Positions 1-8,619 of a stretch of 64,000 nucleotides of DNA are shown here, piece after piece. The DNA lies in assembly GCF_047730085.1 (NCBI RefSeq), contig NZ_CP159830.1, positions 2,790,001 to 2,854,000 of the forward strand. Reading direction: 5' to 3'. Under the pieces are notes generated by a model. That model was given only the letters and a program-made list of their open reading frames with translations. It did no database searches and was not told the DNA's origin. This stretch comes from Njordibacter sp937773555. Lineage in GTDB: Bacteria > Pseudomonadota > Gammaproteobacteria > Pseudomonadales > Balneatricaceae. The stretch's first letter is position 1. The number at the start of each line of letters is the position of its first letter. A program made the position numbers and the translations under genes.

Positions 1-501
1 AACGAATGGGGTCGCCAAGTGAGCGACCTACTAGATGCACAGCTAGCCATGACCACTGCTCAGCCATACCTGCAGCCTGTGTATACCGTAGGCATGGGCT
101 GCGAGCGCGGTTGCAGTAAAGAGCACTTATTAGAATTTTTAAACCAATGCTTGTTTGAAAAAGGCCTCACTATTAACGACATTGTCAGCATAAACAGCAT
201 TGACATTAAAGCGGATGAGACGGGCCTTATCGACTTGGCTCAAAGCCTTGGGAAAAGTTTCCAAACTTATTCAGCTGAGGCTTTGGCTGCTGTAAATGAC
301 CAACTTATTAACCCTTCACAGTATGTGTACGACACTGTAGGGGTTTATGGCGTAGCAGAGTCTGCCGCACTCTGGTCGGCTCAACAGGCCACTGGTAATG
401 AAGCCCAGCTACTGCAAGCTAAACTAAAAACACCTAAAGCAACTTGTGCTATAGCCCGAGCATTTCCGCCCGGTGCTGGTTCAATTGGCGAACAAGATTA
501 A
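1..501 (+). CDS. cobE: CobE / CbiG C-terminal-domain protein (5' end cut by window)
   Basis: This is the CobE/CbiG C-terminal domain of cobalamin biosynthesis, which assists ring contraction around precorrin-3B/4. The family pattern is visible: a VGMGCERG start of the fold, then IDIKADETGL, and a C-terminal CAIARAF block after a VYGVAESAAL helix. A GTG at 19 could start a protein of about 160 residues, close to stand-alone CobE. However, the frame is open back to base 1, so the gene may begin upstream as a larger fusion. It lies 33 bases before cobJ on the same strand, consistent with one operon. The family call is fairly firm; the start is not. Confidence 0.75.
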   Translation, partial: NEWGRQVSDLLDAQLAMTTAQPYLQPVYTVGMGCERGCSKEHLLEFLNQCLFEKGLTINDIVSINSIDIKADETGLIDLAQSLGKSFQTYSAEALAAVNDQLINPSQYVYDTVGVYGVAESAALWSAQQATGNEAQLLQAKLKTPKATCAIARAFPPGAGSIGEQD

Positions 502-534
502 CCCTTAAACCTACCCAATAAGCACGAGATCAAC

Positions 535-1311
535 ATGAGTAAATTATTTATCGTCAGTACCGGCCCAGGTGATGCACAGTTAGTGGCGCCTCGTGCCCAC
601 GCTGCTATTGCTGCCAGTACAGACCTAGTGGCATACGGCCTCTACCTAGATATTTTAGGTGATGTATGTGACGGCAAACAGCACTATGACTTACCCCTAG
701 GCGAAGAAATTGGTCGCGCCCGTTTGGCGTTAAATTTGGCTGCGAGTGGCAAGGTTACTTCACTCATTTCTAGCGGTGATATTGGCATTTATGCCATGGC
801 GACCTTGGTATTTGAATTACTCGACATGCAGTTAGAGGGTAAGGAGAATCACCCAGAATGGTTAGATGTAGAGTTAGAAGTTATTCCAGGAATTTCTGCC
901 ATGCAAGCGGGTGCCAGCCGCGTAGGCGCTATGTTGGGACATGACTTTTGCACTATTTCTTTGTCAGATTTGCTCACGCCTTGGGAAACCATTCTTAAGC
1001 GGATTGAAAAAGCTGGCGAAGGCGATTTTGTAGTGTCTTTCTATAACCCTGTGTCTAAAAAACGTGATTGGCAGCTTAACAAAGCCCGCGACATTTTGTT
1101 ACAGCACCGCCCAGCTTCAACACCAGTATTAGTCGGTCGTCAGCTTACGCGCCCAGAAGAGCAGGTGACCATCATTCGTTTAGATGAATTAGATGCCAAA
1201 GACGTGGACATGTTTACCCTTGTCTCCGTGGGCAACAGCGAATCTAGGCACATAGTGAATGGCACCAAAGAGTGGGTTTATACCCCTCGCGGATATAAAA
1301 AGAAGCTTTAA
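535..1311 (+). CDS. cobJ: Precorrin-3B C17-methyltransferase
   Basis: CobJ/CbiH uses S-adenosylmethionine to methylate C17 of precorrin-3B and drives ring contraction in cytoplasmic corrin synthesis. The 258-residue length matches the family. The SAM-binding STGPGDAQL motif sits at residues 8-16, the SSGDIGIYAMA loop near residue 80, and the VIPGISAMQAGASRVGA block mid-protein. Late motifs FYNPVSKKR and PVLVGRQLTRPEE are typical of CobJ rather than CobM or CobI. It starts at an ATG 33 bases after the CobE-like gene and is followed by cobM, the next enzyme in the route. No truncation is seen. Confidence 0.93.
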   Translation: MSKLFIVSTGPGDAQLVAPRAHAAIAASTDLVAYGLYLDILGDVCDGKQHYDLPLGEEIGRARLALNLAASGKVTSLISSGDIGIYAMATLVFELLDMQLEGKENHPEWLDVELEVIPGISAMQAGASRVGAMLGHDFCTISLSDLLTPWETILKRIEKAGEGDFVVSFYNPVSKKRDWQLNKARDILLQHRPASTPVLVGRQLTRPEEQVTIIRLDELDAKDVDMFTLVSVGNSESRHIVNGTKEWVYTPRGYKKKL

Positions 1312-1344
1312 TCACAAATTTTTGGCAAAACACAGGACAACATT

Positions 1345-2121
1345 ATGACTGTATATTTTATTGGCTCAGGCCCGGGTGATCCAGAGCTAATGACCCTTAA
1401 AGGTCAACGCTTACTGGATGCAGCACCCGTGGTGCTCTTTGCAGGGTCATTAATACCAGATGAAAATATGGAAACGGCACGTTCACGCGGCGCCCTAGTC
1501 ATAGACACTGCAGCACTGGCATTGGATGCTCAGGTAGAGCTAATGGCCGATGCTCACGCCAAAGGCCAGCATGTGGCCCGGGTACACTCTGGCGATCCCT
1601 CATTATATGGTGCCACTGGCGAGCAAATGCGCCGCCTAGAAGCATTAGAAATTGATTACGAAATTATCCCAGGGGTAACAGCCTATTCTGCATCAGCCGC
1701 ATGGCTGGGCAAAGAGCTTACCTTATCTGGCATTTCACAAACAGTAATCCTTACCCGCTACGAAGGCAAAACCCCCTTCCCAGATCGTGAGCGTTTGCCC
1801 GCATTAGCTGCTACAGGTGCTACCTTAGCTATACACTTAGGTGTTACTCGTATTCATAAAATTGTGGAAGACCTGGTCCCCCACTATGGCGAAGACTGCC
1901 CAGTGGCTGTGTGTTATCGCACCAGCTGGCCAGACCAAGACAAGGTGACAGGTACTCTAGGTGATATAGTGGCTAAAGTGCGCGCTAAGAAATTTACCCG
2001 CACGGCGTTGATTTTAGTAGGTCATGTATTAGATGCTGAGAACTTTGATGATTCGTACCTGTACGATGAAAACAAGGCCCATATCTACCGCAAGAAAGAT
2101 CATAATAAAAACATAGGCTAG
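1345..2121 (+). CDS. cobM: Precorrin-4 C11-methyltransferase
   Basis: CobM/CbiF transfers a methyl group from SAM to C11 of precorrin-4. The protein is 258 residues, the usual size, with GSGPGDPELMTLKG at residues 7-20, the characteristic VLFAGSLIP near residue 30, VHSGDPSLYGATGEQ, and IIPGVTAYSASAAWLGKELT. The tail with CYRTSWPDQ and ALILVGHVL is also diagnostic. It follows cobJ with a 33-base gap. A probable terminator lies downstream, so this may end the upstream part of the cob cluster. Assignment to CobM over other SAM methylases is clear from the FAGSLIP motif. Confidence 0.95.
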   Translation: MTVYFIGSGPGDPELMTLKGQRLLDAAPVVLFAGSLIPDENMETARSRGALVIDTAALALDAQVELMADAHAKGQHVARVHSGDPSLYGATGEQMRRLEALEIDYEIIPGVTAYSASAAWLGKELTLSGISQTVILTRYEGKTPFPDRERLPALAATGATLAIHLGVTRIHKIVEDLVPHYGEDCPVAVCYRTSWPDQDKVTGTLGDIVAKVRAKKFTRTALILVGHVLDAENFDDSYLYDENKAHIYRKKDHNKNIG

Positions 2122-2148
2122 TTCAAGCGCTTTTAAACACAAGTAAAC

Positions 2149-2188
2149 AGCCTCATCTTAAAGTAAAAACCCTATGAAGGGGCTTTTT
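2149..2188 (+). terminator. Probable rho-independent terminator after cobM
   Basis: The arms AGCCTCAT (2149-2156) and ATGA plus GGCT (2174-2177 and 2181-2184) can pair with a three-base bulge, and a T run follows. It lies in the gap between cobM and the MFS gene. The stem is imperfect, so read-through is possible. Confidence 0.45.
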
Positions 2189-2226
2189 CGTTATTATACG
2201 GGTTCCTTTTGTTTCGTATAAACGTT

Positions 2227-3468
2227 ATGTCTAACCAGCCCTCCACAACAACCATACGTATCGGTATGGTTGAATTCATTTTTCTCATGGCATCATTAAT
2301 GTCTGTGGTGGCTTTGTCTATCGACGCAGTGTTACCAGCGTTGGGTTTTATGGCGCTGGAATTTAGTGTCGGCGGAAGTGAAATTCAATTGGTCATTACC
2401 AGCCTATTTGCCGGCTTTGCCATAGGTCAACTCATATATGGCCCTGTCTCTGACCGTGTAGGTCGATTACCTGGAATTTATGTGGGTTTTGCCTTTTTTA
2501 TACTGGGCTGCCTATTAGCAATGTCCGCACAGTCTTTAGAGATGATGCTTATTGGGCGCTTTTTACAGGGTATAGGCGCATCTGGACCCCGCATTATGGT
2601 GTCGGCCTTAGCCAGAGATTGTTTTAGCGGCCGAGCCATGGCACGCATCATGTCACTGTCTGGCGCAGTATTCATGATCGTGCCCATTTGTGCACCTATG
2701 CTAGGGCAAATATTGCTTTGGTTTGGACCATGGCAATACATTTTTGCCATGTACATCATCTTAGCAGTGTTATTGTGCATCTGGACTTGGCTGCGGCTTG
2801 ACGAAACACTAACCCACGAAAAACGCCGCTCCATTCACCCTAAAGTGCTGTGGGAGGCATTTATCCTTGTACTAAGCAACCGTGTTGCGGCGGGATATAC
2901 TTTAGTCAGTGGTTTGGTATTTGGTGGTTTTTTGGGATACTTAAGCTCCAGTCAGTGGCTATTCCAAAAAATTTATGACGTAGGCGATGCCTTCCCTCTA
3001 TATTTTGGCGCTTTAGTATTTCCTAACTTAATGTCTTCCTACCTCAACGCTAAACTGGTCATGCGTTGGGGCATGTTTAGACTGGTGCAGCTAACCAACC
3101 TACTGGTCTTCACAGGTTCCTTAGGGCTTTACATGTATGCCCAGTTTTACGATGGTGTACCACCACTAATGCACACAATGGCTTTTTTGTTTGTAATTTT
3201 TTCTGGCATTGGTTTTCAGTTTGGCAATCTCAATGCCTTGGCCATGGAACCTTTGGGCCAGGTAGCTGGGATGGGCGCTTCTGTGGTGGGTGCTGGATCA
3301 ATGTTTATTTCTATTCCTATTGGGGGCTTGATCGGCATGTCGGTAGATACAGATATTTTCCCAGTAGCCCTAGGCATGGCTGTTTGCTCACTGCTGTCTA
3401 TGTTGGTGATGCATTGGGTGCGGTTTGGTTTTGGTAAACCCAAAGCTGGCGGTGGTGTATCTAGCTAG
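2227..3468 (+). CDS. MFS drug-resistance transporter, Bcr/CflA type
   Basis: This is a 12-helix major facilitator superfamily permease of about 413 residues. Hydrophobic segments recur throughout. The Bcr/CflA signatures are seen: helix 1 with SIDAVLPALGFMALEF, then the MFS loop YGPVSDRVGRLPG after helix 2, and GRFLQGIGASGPR near helix 4. I prefer the ATG at 2227 over an upstream TTG at 2209, because the alignment with family members starts just before the first helix. It sits between cobM and cobW. Its substrate is unknown; export of a tetrapyrrole or cobalt-related compound would be pure guesswork. Confidence 0.85.
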   Translation: MSNQPSTTTIRIGMVEFIFLMASLMSVVALSIDAVLPALGFMALEFSVGGSEIQLVITSLFAGFAIGQLIYGPVSDRVGRLPGIYVGFAFFILGCLLAMSAQSLEMMLIGRFLQGIGASGPRIMVSALARDCFSGRAMARIMSLSGAVFMIVPICAPMLGQILLWFGPWQYIFAMYIILAVLLCIWTWLRLDETLTHEKRRSIHPKVLWEAFILVLSNRVAAGYTLVSGLVFGGFLGYLSSSQWLFQKIYDVGDAFPLYFGALVFPNLMSSYLNAKLVMRWGMFRLVQLTNLLVFTGSLGLYMYAQFYDGVPPLMHTMAFLFVIFSGIGFQFGNLNALAMEPLGQVAGMGASVVGAGSMFISIPIGGLIGMSVDTDIFPVALGMAVCSLLSMLVMHWVRFGFGKPKAGGGVSS

Positions 3469-3498
3469 GCTCAAGTGCTGCTTGAATCGTGATAACTG

Positions 3499-3579
3499 TT
3501 CAAGCGGCTCTAACCGCTTGAAAAAGCGTCGCGTTAGGGATAGTTTACGCCCCTGGAAGGCTGATTTAAGCGGCTTTTT
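3499..3579 (+). promoter_or_regulatory. Leader upstream of cobW with mutually exclusive hairpins (possible attenuator)
   Basis: A perfect 9-bp inverted repeat, TTCAAGCGG (3499-3507) and CCGCTTGAA (3514-3522), encloses a six-base loop. The right arm could instead pair CCGCTT (3514-3519) with AAGCGG (3568-3573), which is followed at once by CTTTTT (3574-3579), a terminator-like ending. The two pairings exclude each other. No B12-box or other known riboswitch core was found here. The function is inferred only from this pairing pattern. Confidence 0.4.
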
Positions 3580-3642
3580 GTGCCAAAATGGCGGGCAATT
3601 TCAAACACCCTTTTAGCATTCCATTAAGTACAAGGTTACCCC

Positions 3643-4746
3643 ATGCAACTGAAAAAAATCCCAGCTACTGTTGTCACCGGTTTTCTAGGTAGTGGCAAGA
3701 CCACTTTATTGTCTAATGTCTTGCGTCAAATTTCTGGTGGTAAAGACCCCAAGCGTATCGCAGTCATCGTTAACGAATTTGGCGAACTGGATATTGATGC
3801 TGATTTATTGCGTAATTGCCCATTAGACTGTGATGATGAAGGTGAGGCACCCACCAGCACCCAGCAAGGTATTTATGAACTAGCCAACGGTTGCATTTGC
3901 TGCACCGTAGAGGAAGAGTTTTTGCCAGTCATGTTGGAGTTAGTAAAGCGTCGTGATGATATTGACCATATTCTTATTGAAACCAGTGGTTTAGCTTTAC
4001 CAAAACCCCTTGTGCAAGCCTTCAATTGGCCCGATATTAAGCAACACTTTACCGTTGATGCAGTGATCACGGTAATTGATGGCCCTGCAGTTGCTGCAGG
4101 TCGTTTTGCCCACGATGCTGAGCAGGTTCAGGCTCAACGCTTAGCCGATGAAAGCCTTAACCATGACCCTGATCTAGCCGAGTTACTTGATGACCAGCTA
4201 AGTGCTGCCGACCTAGTCATCGTATCCAAAAGCGACCTTTTGTCTGGCCAACAACGCAGCAAAGTTGAACAGGTAATTACTGCGAAAGTACCTTCTGCTG
4301 TCAAAACTGCTTACATTGGCCAAAATGAAGACGGCACAAGTGATGCGTCTATCGAACTAATACTAGGCCTAGAAGCTGCTGCCGAAGAACGAATCGAAGC
4401 CGTGCACACTCACCACGACCATCACCATGACCATGGTGGCCATCATGAGCATGCCCATGACCATTTTGATTCCTGCGTCATTCACCTAGGCGAAGTAGAT
4501 GGTGAACGGTTACAAGTGGCATTAGCAGCGCTACTTTCTAAGCAACAAATATACCGCGCTAAGGGGTTTGCTGCGATACCCAATAAACCAATGCGTCAAG
4601 TCATTCAGGCCGTTGGCCAGCGCTTAGAAAATCACTTTGACCGGTTGTGGGCTGCAGGTGAAGTACGCTGTACCTCCTTGGTCATGATCGGCAAACACCT
4701 ACATGTTGACGAACTCACCAGCGCATTAAAAGCTGCTGAGGTTTAA
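3643..4746 (+). CDS. cobW: CobW-family GTP-dependent metallochaperone
   Basis: CobW belongs to the COG0523 G3E GTPases. In cob operons it is thought to deliver cobalt to the CobNST chelatase. The P-loop GFLGSGKT is at residues 13-20. The metal-binding CxCC motif (GCICC) is at about residues 83-87. A guanine-specificity SKSD motif follows, then a histidine-rich linker near residue 250 with about a dozen His residues, and a C-terminal CobW_C domain. The 367-residue length is typical. It is followed nine bases later by cobN, the large chelatase subunit, which supports the cobalt role over a zinc role. Confidence 0.92.
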   Translation: MQLKKIPATVVTGFLGSGKTTLLSNVLRQISGGKDPKRIAVIVNEFGELDIDADLLRNCPLDCDDEGEAPTSTQQGIYELANGCICCTVEEEFLPVMLELVKRRDDIDHILIETSGLALPKPLVQAFNWPDIKQHFTVDAVITVIDGPAVAAGRFAHDAEQVQAQRLADESLNHDPDLAELLDDQLSAADLVIVSKSDLLSGQQRSKVEQVITAKVPSAVKTAYIGQNEDGTSDASIELILGLEAAAEERIEAVHTHHDHHHDHGGHHEHAHDHFDSCVIHLGEVDGERLQVALAALLSKQQIYRAKGFAAIPNKPMRQVIQAVGQRLENHFDRLWAAGEVRCTSLVMIGKHLHVDELTSALKAAEV

Positions 4747-4755
4747 TCACCCAAC

Positions 4756-7700
4756 ATGCATTTGCTCGCAGCACAACCTGGCGGCTTCGTTGAAGAAGAG
4801 GGCATTATAGACCTAGGCCAAGACCCCGCTAAAGTGGTGATTTTGGCTGCCGCCGATACTAGCCTCGCTATGCTAGCCACTGCAGCTGAGCAACTTGGTA
4901 GCGAGCTACCATCTATTCGCTTAGCAAACTGGAGTCACCTGCTAAAACCAGCAGCTTTTGATCTTTATGAGCACAAGGTGTTGGAGCAAGCAGAATTAGT
5001 GATGGTCTCATTACTGGGTGGTGCAAGTTATTGGAATTATGGCTTCGAACGTCTTCAAGCATGGCAGCAGGCCAAGCCTAATCGCCAACTCATTTTAGTG
5101 CCAGGAGACGATGCACAAGACCTACAGTTAACCCAAGCCAGCTCTTGTAAGCCCGCTTCTTGTCAGCTTATATGGCAATACCTGCGCCAAGGTGGCGTGA
5201 GTAACGGCATTAATTTATTGCGCTATTTAACTCAAGAGCTAAGCCAAGGCTTAGCAGTATCCGCAGCTTTAGACGCCAAGCAGCCTCAATGGCAACCCCC
5301 CACGGAACTTCCCCAAGCGCTGATTTATCAACCAGGCGTAGCTCAAGCTAGCTTCATGGATTGGCAAAAACAGACCATTGTACAGGGTTTAAAACACGTA
5401 CCTGTAGTGGCTCTATTATTTTATCGCAGCCATTTACAAAGCGGTAATACCCGCATGTTTGATGGTTTAATGGCAAGTTTAGTTAACCAAGGCATGAACC
5501 CCATTGCTCTTGCCATTACCTCGCTTAAAGACCCACAGGCCTTAGCATTAGTAAACCATACTTTAAAGCAATCAAACTCTAAACTGGTACTAAGCAGCTT
5601 GGGGTTTGCCAGCAACAAGGTAGATTCACCAAGCCTTAGCTCCTCACCAACACACTTTCAACTGCCTATTGAGGGTGACATCCCTGTTTTACAGTTGGTA
5701 CTTTCCTCTACCACGCAGGAGGCATGGCGTGGGCACAAACAAGGGCTAAGATCTCGCGATATTGCCATGCAAGTGGTCTTGCCAGAGATGGATGGCCATG
5801 TACTCACTCGAGCAATTAGCTTTAAGTCCATGGGTTACTACAGCAAGCTATGCCAAATAAACCTTATGGGGTATGAGCTCGAACCTGAAAGAGCACAGTT
5901 TGTGGCGCGCTTGGCTAAGGGATATTGTTGCCTTGGAAATAAAGCCAATAATGACAAACGTATTGCCCTAATACTTGCCAACTATCCCACCAAAGATGGC
6001 CGCATTGGCAATGGTGTGGGTTTAGACACCCCACAATCAGCCATTAATGTATTACACGCTATGCAAAATGCGGGTTACGCCGTTGATACGATACCAGAAA
6101 ATGGTAATGGCTTAATTGAAGCTCTATTAGAATCTGTCACTAATAACCCCAATACATTGCACCACTTGCCGTGTTGGCAAAGTTTAGAGGTTGCTGTCTA
6201 CACGAAGCATTTCTCTAAGTTACCACGTAGCTGCCAAGATGCTGTGTTGCAACGCTGGGGAGGTCCAGAGCAAGACCCAAAATACAGACAAGGTCGTATC
6301 ATGTTGGCAGGCCTGCGCTTAGGTGAAACCTTTGTAGGCATCCAGCCAGCCAGGGGTTATAACCTAGATTTAACAGCCAACTACCATGACCCAGACCTGG
6401 TCCCCCCCCATAGTTATTTAGCCTTTTATTTCTGGTTACGCCATGTCTATGAGGTAGATGCACTAATTCACCTTGGCAAACACGGTAATCTAGAATGGCT
6501 ACCCGGTAAGGGCGTGGCGTTAAGTGATGAATGCTGGCCCGATATTGCCCTTGGCCCAATGCCTCATTTTTACCCGTTTATTGTCAATGATCCAGGTGAA
6601 GGTGCTCAAGCGAAGCGTCGGGCCCAAGGGGTTATTATTGATCATTTAATGCCACCTATGGCCCGTGCTGAAATCTATGGAGAACTCGCTGATTTAGAAA
6701 CCTTGGTAGATGAGCTATACCAAGCCACAGGTCTAGACACCGGCCGTGAGCTCTGGTTAAGGGAGCAAATTGTTACCACCTTGGCTAGTAGTCATCTTAA
6801 ACAAGAACTGGGGTTAACTGCCAACACGACTGAGAGCGAAATGCTAGCCGAGCTTGATACCTATTTATGTGACATAAAAGAAGCTCAAATTCGTAATGGT
6901 TTACATATTTTAGGCCAGTTACCAGATGCAGATGAACTCAGCGAAACCCTAGTAGCATTGCTGCGTTTACCCCGCGGTGAAGCCAACGAAGAACGGGGTA
7001 TTTTGCACAACCTAGCCCTTGACCTGGGCCTAACTGAATACGATCCTCTAGCCACCAAGGTTAGCCCTTGGCTTGGTGCTAAACCTCAGTTGTTAGCTCA
7101 GCAAAGCAACGCTGTATGGCGCTCCACCATGGACACAAGGGAGCGCCTTGAGTTATTAGCACTAAGCTTAGTTAATGAGTACTTACTTTCAGAAAAAAAT
7201 AATGATATCAATGCTTTAAAAACAGTTCTTCCAAGAACAAGCCAACAATTACATTACACTAAAAATACTATTTTAGTGGCTTTAAAAGATAGCGCTGTGC
7301 GTGAGACTCAAGCCCTTATTCAAGGACTAGCAGGCCAGGCAGTAGAACCTGGCCCTAGTGGTGCCCCGACACGGGGACGCTTAGATACCTTGCCTACTGG
7401 GCGTAACTTCTTTTCCCTAGACAACCGCAGCGTGCCATCTGCAGCAGCATGGGCGTTAGGCCAGCGCTCAGCCCAAGCCCTTATTGAAAAGCACTTACAA
7501 GAGCACGGCGACTACCCCACCCAGCTTGGTTTATCGGTTTGGGGCACAGCCACCATGCGCACTGGTGGTGACGATATTGCCCAGGCGTATGCGTTAATGG
7601 GGATCAAACCTATTTGGGCTATTGGTTCACAGCGAGTGACCGATTTCGAAATCATTCCTGCAATGCAATTAGGCCGCCCCCGCGTTGATGTCACCTTGAG

Positions 7701-8619
7701 AGTATCTGGATTTTTCCGTGATGCTTTCCCTAATGTTATGAAGTTATACGATGCCGCTGTGCAGGCCTTAGCGAGCTTTGATGAACCAGGTTTGGGCGAC
7801 CAAAATGGCAACACTATTCGCCAAAACGTTGAGCAGCGCAAGGCCGAACTAGAAGCCCAAGGGGTTAGCTCTGAAGACGCCCAACGTCAAGCTAGCTATC
7901 GCGTTTATGGCAGTAAACCTGGTGCCTATGGTGCAGGATTGCAGGGGCTTATTGATGAGCGCTGTTGGGCCGAGCGCGCAGACCTTGCTGATGCGTATCT
8001 TAACTGGGGTGGATACGCCTATGGTAATCAAACAGGTGATGGGGTGGCCGCCCATGACGATTTTAAACATCGCTTAAGCCAGTTAGAGGCTGTAGTACAA
8101 AATCAAGACAACCGTGAACACGATTTATTAGACTCCGATGACTACTACCAATTTCAAGGTGGAATGACAAACGCAGTGACCAGCTTTAGTGGCCAAGCCC
8201 CTGCGGTATACCACAGCGATCACAGCAACCCTAGCGTGCCTAAAATCCGTACCCTTAGCGAAGAACTCAACCGTGTGTTGCGCTCTCGTGTACTTAACCC
8301 TAAATGGATTAGTGCTATGCAGCGCCATGGTTATAAGGGGGCCTTTGAAATGGCTGCAAGCGTTGACTATCTTTTTGCTTACGATGCCACTACAGATTTA
8401 ATTGCTGATTACCAATATGAACAGGTGTGCGATGCGCTAATCTTTGAAACAGGTAACCAAGAGTTTATGCGCAACAATAATCCTGCAGCCCTAGAAGAAA
8501 TGGCTGAACGCATGTTAGAGGCTTGCCAACGAGGCATGTGGCATGAACCAGGTGAACATCAAAAGGCCTTACAAGATTTGCTGTTAGACTTAGATCAACA
8601 GAAGGAAACTGCTTCATGA
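4756..8619 (+). CDS. cobN: Cobaltochelatase subunit CobN
   Basis: CobN is the large subunit of the ATP-dependent aerobic cobaltochelatase that inserts Co(II) into hydrogenobyrinate a,c-diamide. At 1287 residues it is full length for the CobN/BchH family. Family blocks are clear: NYPTKDGRIGNGVGLDTP, YDLDLTANYHDPD-like (here YNLDLTANYHDPD), ALIHLGKHGNLEWLPGKG, LEPGPSGAPTRGR-like and VDVTLRVSGFFRDAFPN. The ATG at 4756 follows cobW by nine bases. The gene overlaps cobQ by four bases (ATGA). No cobS or cobT is present in the window, so those subunits must lie elsewhere. Confidence 0.96.
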   Translation: MHLLAAQPGGFVEEEGIIDLGQDPAKVVILAAADTSLAMLATAAEQLGSELPSIRLANWSHLLKPAAFDLYEHKVLEQAELVMVSLLGGASYWNYGFERLQAWQQAKPNRQLILVPGDDAQDLQLTQASSCKPASCQLIWQYLRQGGVSNGINLLRYLTQELSQGLAVSAALDAKQPQWQPPTELPQALIYQPGVAQASFMDWQKQTIVQGLKHVPVVALLFYRSHLQSGNTRMFDGLMASLVNQGMNPIALAITSLKDPQALALVNHTLKQSNSKLVLSSLGFASNKVDSPSLSSSPTHFQLPIEGDIPVLQLVLSSTTQEAWRGHKQGLRSRDIAMQVVLPEMDGHVLTRAISFKSMGYYSKLCQINLMGYELEPERAQFVARLAKGYCCLGNKANNDKRIALILANYPTKDGRIGNGVGLDTPQSAINVLHAMQNAGYAVDTIPENGNGLIEALLESVTNNPNTLHHLPCWQSLEVAVYTKHFSKLPRSCQDAVLQRWGGPEQDPKYRQGRIMLAGLRLGETFVGIQPARGYNLDLTANYHDPDLVPPHSYLAFYFWLRHVYEVDALIHLGKHGNLEWLPGKGVALSDECWPDIALGPMPHFYPFIVNDPGEGAQAKRRAQGVIIDHLMPPMARAEIYGELADLETLVDELYQATGLDTGRELWLREQIVTTLASSHLKQELGLTANTTESEMLAELDTYLCDIKEAQIRNGLHILGQLPDADELSETLVALLRLPRGEANEERGILHNLALDLGLTEYDPLATKVSPWLGAKPQLLAQQSNAVWRSTMDTRERLELLALSLVNEYLLSEKNNDINALKTVLPRTSQQLHYTKNTILVALKDSAVRETQALIQGLAGQAVEPGPSGAPTRGRLDTLPTGRNFFSLDNRSVPSAAAWALGQRSAQALIEKHLQEHGDYPTQLGLSVWGTATMRTGGDDIAQAYALMGIKPIWAIGSQRVTDFEIIPAMQLGRPRVDVTLRVSGFFRDAFPNVMKLYDAAVQALASFDEPGLGDQNGNTIRQNVEQRKAELEAQGVSSEDAQRQASYRVYGSKPGAYGAGLQGLIDERCWAERADLADAYLNWGGYAYGNQTGDGVAAHDDFKHRLSQLEAVVQNQDNREHDLLDSDDYYQFQGGMTNAVTSFSGQAPAVYHSDHSNPSVPKIRTLSEELNRVLRSRVLNPKWISAMQRHGYKGAFEMAASVDYLFAYDATTDLIADYQYEQVCDALIFETGNQEFMRNNNPAALEEMAERMLEACQRGMWHEPGEHQKALQDLLLDLDQQKETAS

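Noticed and set aside
3469..3642. Cobalamin riboswitch upstream of cobW.
   Set aside because: Neither the GCCCCCGCAAC-type core nor a B12 box is present; the hairpins there are of another kind.
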